Assembly (NCBI GenBank): GCA_021847605.1
Contig: JAJZQN010000011.1
Location: 1-64,000, forward strand
DNA: 64,000 nt
Direction: 5' to 3'
Source: Pseudomonadota bacterium
Lineage (GTDB): Bacteria; Pseudomonadota; Alphaproteobacteria; Sphingomonadales; Sphingomonadaceae
Under the pieces are notes generated by a model that saw only the letters and a program-made list of their open reading frames with translations, had not been told where the DNA came from and searched no databases. The translations under genes and the position numbers were made by a program. How positions within the stretch are numbered: position 1 is the stretch's first letter; every line of letters begins with the position of its first letter. Positions 60,651 through 64,000 of the stretch are shown here, piece after piece.

Positions 60651-63404
60651 GTGATCGATCCTGCCGCCCTGCCCGCCCTTCATGCCAGCCATGGTGGCAT
60701 CTGGTTGCGCGAAGGGGACCGCACCAGTGCGCTGGCCAAGGGGCAGGCGATTGCCCATGCCGCCGAAACGCCGGTGCTGCTGCTGAATGCGCCGCTGACC
60801 GGACAGCGGCTGGGCTATGCCGACCTCAATGGCCTTGATCTGCTGGAACTCTGGGCTTTCCTGCATCCCGCCCGCTTTCTGGTGCCCACGCCCAAGGGGC
60901 TGGCGCAGGCATTGGGCCTGCCGCAGCCAACCAATGAAGGCGATATTCCAGCCCTGTTGCAAACCGCTGCGCGGACGATGCTGGACCGGATCGATGCGGC
61001 CGACTGGACCGAGCGGGAGGGCGCATGGACGGCGTCGCAATCGCTGCACCGACTGCGCTGGCCATGGTCGCCGCTTGTCGCCCCCCGCATTGCCCGGCCC
61101 AAGGAAGCGGAACGCTGGCTCTTTTCCAAATTACCCGAATGGGACGAGGCACAGCCGCGCCCCGCACCGCGCACCATCTCGCTGAATGAGGATCAGGTGC
61201 TGTCGCGATTGGACGCGCTGACTGGACAGGGGGCGGAGCCGCGCCCCGGCCAGCGCGCCTATGCCGCCGCCGCCAGCGCACCATTTCGCCCCCGCACCCA
61301 TCGCGACCAGCCCAATATGCTGCTGGCCGAAGCCGGCACCGGCATCGGCAAGACGCTGGGCTATCTGGCGCCTGCATCCCTGTGGGCGCAGGAGGCGCAG
61401 GGGACGGTGTGGATTTCCACCTATACCAAGGCGCTGCAACGCCAACTGGACCGCGAAACGCTGCGCCTGTTCCCCGATCCGCGCATCGCCGCGCAAAAGG
61501 TCGTGGTACGCAAGGGCCGCGAAAATTATCTCTGCCTCCTCAATCTGGAGGATGCGTTGCAGGGCGGCTTTGCCGGACGCGCCGCCATCTTGGCGCAACT
61601 GGTGGCGCGATGGGCGGCCTTCAGCAAGGACGGCGACATGGTGGGCGGCGACCTGCCCGGATGGTTGCCCACCCTGTTCCGCCGCAATGGCTCCACGGCG
61701 CTGACCGACCGGCGCGGCGAATGCATCTATGCTGGCTGCCCCCATTATCGCAAATGCTTCATCGAACGGTCGGCCAGAGCCTCCGCCGATGCCGACATCG
61801 TGATCGCCAACCATGCGCTGGTGATGATCAACGCCGCGCGCGGGCGCGAAACCGGGCAGCGGCCCCAGCGCATCGTCTTCGACGAAGGCCATCATCTGTT
61901 CGACGCGGCCGATTCGACCTTCTCCGTCGCGCTGTCGGGGCAGGAAGCAATCGAACTGCGCCGCTGGATCATGGGGCCGGAGAGCGGATCGCGCGGCCGC
62001 CGCCGTGGCCTCGCCGCGCGCCTGTCCGACCTCGCCAGCTATGATGAGGAAGGGGGGCAGGCGATCCGCGCAGCCGTGGACGCCGCGCAGGCGCTGCCCG
62101 CAGACGACTGGCTGAAGCGCGTGGTGGCCGACGAACCCTTCGGGCCGCTGGAGGCCTTGCTGGCGGCAGTACGCGGCCTCGTCTACACCCGCGCAGCCGA
62201 TGCAGGCGAAGCGGATGCCGGCTATGGCATGGAAACCGAACTGGCTGAGCCGGACGGCGCACTGGTGGAGGCCGCGCAGGAGGCCGCTTTGGCACTCGAC
62301 GCCCTCATCAAGCCATTGGTGCGCCTCTCCCGCCGGTTGGAAGCGGTGATCGAGGATGCCCCCGACTGGCTGGACGGCGCGGCACGGGCGCGGGTCGAGG
62401 GCGCCATCGCCTCACTCGGCTGGCGGCGCGACCTGATTTCGGCCTGGCTGGCGCTGCTGGCGCGGATTGGCGGCCCGGCCGACCCGGATTTCGTCGACTG
62501 GCTCGCGGTCGACCGGATCGAAGGCCGCGAATATGACATCGGCATTCATCGCCACTGGCTGGACCCCACCCGCCCGCTCGCCGAAACGGTGCTGACTCAG
62601 GCGCAGGGCGTCCTCGTCACCTCCGCCACGCTGAAGGGCGGCGGCGAATGGGACACGGCGCAGCGGCGCAGCGGCGCCATCCACCTGCCCCATGGGGCGC
62701 AGATGTTCGAAGCGGCCAGCCCCTTCGACTATCCCGGCCGGTCCGAAGTGCTGATCGTCACCGACATCAAGCGCGGCGACATCGCGGCCCTGTCGGGCGC
62801 CTATGCCCGGCTGATCGAGGCGGCGGGCGGCGGCACGCTGGGCCTGTTCACCGCGATCCGGCGGCTGCGTGGCGTGCATGCGCGGATCGCCGACCGGCTG
62901 GCACGGGGCGGCCTGCCCCTTTACGCGCAGCATGTCGATCCGATGGATACCGGCACACTGGTCGACATATTCCGCGACGATCCACGCGCTTCGCTGCTGG
63001 GCACCGATGCCCTGCGCGACGGGGTGGACGTGCCGGGCCATTCGCTGCGGCTGGTGGTGATGGAGGGGGTGCCATGGTCCAAGCCCACGGTGCTGCATGC
63101 CGCGCGCCGGCTGGCGGGTGGCGGCAACGCCTATGACGACCGCCTGATTCGCGCGCGCATGGCGCAGGCCTTCGGGCGCCTCATTCGCCGGGCCGAGGAC
63201 AAGGGCAGTTTCGTCATCCTGTCCGCCGCCATGCCAAGCCGCCTTCTCAGCGCTTTTCCCCCCGGAACGCCGGTGCGCCGGTTGACATTGGACGAAGCGA
63301 TCATCGCCGTTAGCGTCCAGGCGAGAGAGCAAAGCCTTGGCGTAGCGTCCGCTTTGGGGCATCAGGGGGATGAACCCCGCCTGCCCCAACAGGAGAGAGA
63401 ATGA
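60651..63404 (+). CDS. DinG/XPD-type ATP-dependent DNA helicase
   Basis: A 917-aa superfamily 2 helicase with an N-terminal extension (about 1-215). Walker A is AEAGTGIGKTLGYLAP (about 225), the Fe-S cluster region has YLCLLN and CIYAGCPHYRKCF, motif II is DEGHH, and the C-terminal helicase half has LVTSATLKGGG, LLGTDALRDGVDVPG and QAFGRLIRRAEDKG. It probably unwinds damaged or R-loop DNA. The start is GTG 60651 (GTGATCGATCC). The stop overlaps the phosphatase start (ATGA). Confidence 0.92.
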   Translation: MIDPAALPALHASHGGIWLREGDRTSALAKGQAIAHAAETPVLLLNAPLTGQRLGYADLNGLDLLELWAFLHPARFLVPTPKGLAQALGLPQPTNEGDIPALLQTAARTMLDRIDAADWTEREGAWTASQSLHRLRWPWSPLVAPRIARPKEAERWLFSKLPEWDEAQPRPAPRTISLNEDQVLSRLDALTGQGAEPRPGQRAYAAAASAPFRPRTHRDQPNMLLAEAGTGIGKTLGYLAPASLWAQEAQGTVWISTYTKALQRQLDRETLRLFPDPRIAAQKVVVRKGRENYLCLLNLEDALQGGFAGRAAILAQLVARWAAFSKDGDMVGGDLPGWLPTLFRRNGSTALTDRRGECIYAGCPHYRKCFIERSARASADADIVIANHALVMINAARGRETGQRPQRIVFDEGHHLFDAADSTFSVALSGQEAIELRRWIMGPESGSRGRRRGLAARLSDLASYDEEGGQAIRAAVDAAQALPADDWLKRVVADEPFGPLEALLAAVRGLVYTRAADAGEADAGYGMETELAEPDGALVEAAQEAALALDALIKPLVRLSRRLEAVIEDAPDWLDGAARARVEGAIASLGWRRDLISAWLALLARIGGPADPDFVDWLAVDRIEGREYDIGIHRHWLDPTRPLAETVLTQAQGVLVTSATLKGGGEWDTAQRRSGAIHLPHGAQMFEAASPFDYPGRSEVLIVTDIKRGDIAALSGAYARLIEAAGGGTLGLFTAIRRLRGVHARIADRLARGGLPLYAQHVDPMDTGTLVDIFRDDPRASLLGTDALRDGVDVPGHSLRLVVMEGVPWSKPTVLHAARRLAGGGNAYDDRLIRARMAQAFGRLIRRAEDKGSFVILSAAMPSRLLSAFPPGTPVRRLTLDEAIIAVSVQAREQSLGVASALGHQGDEPRLPQQERE

Positions 63405-63943
63405 AGCGGCTGACCCTGTTGCGCCATGCCAAGTCGGACTGGGACGATCCGGTGGCGCGCGATTTCGACCGCCCGCTCAACCGCCGTGGTGAAAAGGCTG
63501 CGCGGCTGATGGGTGAATTTGCCGCCAAGCGGACCATGCATTTCGACCTGCTGGTCGCATCCCCCGCCGTGCGGGTGGTGCAGACGCTCGACACATTTTT
63601 CGAAGGCTATGGCGAAACACTGGACGCGCGGTGGGACCGGCGCATCTATCTCGCATCCTCCCCCACATTGCAGGACGTCGTGCGCGATTTGCCCGACGAT
63701 GCCGACAGCGTGTTGATGGCGGGCCATAATCCGGGCCTTGAGGAACTGATCCTCGACCTTGTGCCTGATGACGGCGCCAGTCCGCTGCGCGAGGATGTGG
63801 AGGTGAAATTCCCGACCGCCAGCCTCGCCGTGCTGGAACTGCCTATCGATCGCTGGACGCAACTGGCGGACAATGGCGCAACGCTCGCCAGCTTCACCCG
63901 CCCGCGCGATCTGGACCCGGCGCTGGGGCCGGGCTCACGCTGA
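63401..63943 (+). CDS. SixA-like histidine phosphatase family protein
   Basis: A 180-aa phosphatase of the histidine phosphatase superfamily. The catalytic RHAKS (LTLLRHAKSDWDD) contains the nucleophilic His, and the second His is in VLMAGHNPGLEEL; the third element is LLVASPAVRVVQT. SixA in E. coli dephosphorylates histidine on phosphotransfer proteins; the target here is unknown. It is translationally coupled to the helicase gene. Confidence 0.92.
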   Translation: MKRLTLLRHAKSDWDDPVARDFDRPLNRRGEKAARLMGEFAAKRTMHFDLLVASPAVRVVQTLDTFFEGYGETLDARWDRRIYLASSPTLQDVVRDLPDDADSVLMAGHNPGLEELILDLVPDDGASPLREDVEVKFPTASLAVLELPIDRWTQLADNGATLASFTRPRDLDPALGPGSR

Positions 63944-63952
63944 CCTTCGATC

Positions 63953-64000
63953 ATGACGCTGATCCACTGGCGCCATGCGACGTCGCAGGATGCACTGGCG
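63953..64000 (+). CDS. Possible start of a further gene (partial)
   Basis: ATG 63953 opens a frame of 16 codons (MTLIHWRHATSQDALA) that runs off the window, 9 nt after the phosphatase stop. No Shine-Dalgarno is obvious (TTCGATC precedes). The product cannot be guessed. Confidence 0.3.
   Translation, partial: MTLIHWRHATSQDALA

Noticed and set aside
1..64000. tRNA or rRNA genes and a replication origin
   Set aside because: No TTCGA/TTCAA T-loop with matching acceptor stem was noticed, and no rRNA motif or DnaA-box cluster. rpmH-rnpA is near the origin in some bacteria, but dnaA is not here.

Overview
The window looks like a chromosomal segment of a GC-rich alphaproteobacterium of the sphingomonad group (Sphingobium/Sphingomonas/Novosphingobium-like). 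The main support is protein resemblance and gene order: an EL222-type LOV-HTH protein, the block rne <> amidase-mrcA-prfB, rpmH-rnpA-yidD-yidC-engB, hom and glpX close together, exosortase-A-associated glycan genes, a class I PHA synthase with a phasin, and a tonB-exbB-exbD-exbD operon. No rRNA, tRNA, CRISPR array or prophage was recognised. Taxonomy is inferred, not searched.

Layout. 1-170: the 3' end of an IS5-type transposase abuts an OmpR-type response regulator that has no visible sensor kinase. 0.8-5.0 kb (minus strand): nitroreductase, then a tightly coupled operon of a LOV-HTH photoreceptor and DUF969, DUF979 and DUF2891 genes. 5.1-11.4 kb (minus): a lipoprotein-like SAM methyltransferase, prfB, mrcA and a cell-wall amidase. 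11.9-17 kb (plus): rne with a long leader, an M48 protease with TPRs and a DsbA-like protein. 17.1-20.7 kb (plus): rpmH, rnpA, yidD, yidC, engB and a PhnA-domain gene broken by an amber codon. 20.8-28.5 kb: a 2H phosphoesterase, PPOX-like and DoxX-like proteins, a Tat-exported class V aminotransferase, cstA-ybdD, an XdhC-like protein, and an S24 repressor divergent from two small genes across a cluster of operator-like palindromes.

28.5-33.2 kb: exosortase-A-associated glycosyltransferase and O-glycosylation ligase genes with small membrane proteins. 33.3-39.7 kb: topoisomerase IB, an MscS channel, a small exported protein, a methyltransferase/anti-sigma-like fusion, an ABC exporter and a PilZ protein. 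40-42.5 kb (minus): the TonB energising operon. 42.8-47.2 kb: secreted hypotheticals, homoserine dehydrogenase, fructose-1,6-bisphosphatase II and a MerC-like protein. 47.2-53.8 kb (minus): a MASE1-PAS-GGDEF protein, catalase, glpK and glpD. 53.9-58.0 kb (minus): a low-complexity hypothetical, clpS, phasin and phaC. 58.1-64 kb (plus): an AlaC-like aminotransferase, a tiny membrane protein, DUF2721, an orphan [2Fe-2S] subunit, a DinG-like helicase and a SixA-like phosphatase.

Most genes are housekeeping or lineage-core. The most unusual signals are: the light-sensor gene fused by translational coupling to a transport-like DUF operon, with direct repeats upstream; a methyltransferase joined to the membrane/periplasmic half of an anti-sigma factor; an rnpA frame that opens 4 nt before rpmH and runs through it; an in-frame amber codon in a PhnA-like gene; a perfect 17-bp inverted repeat around the phasin promoter; and two families of dispersed intergenic palindromes.
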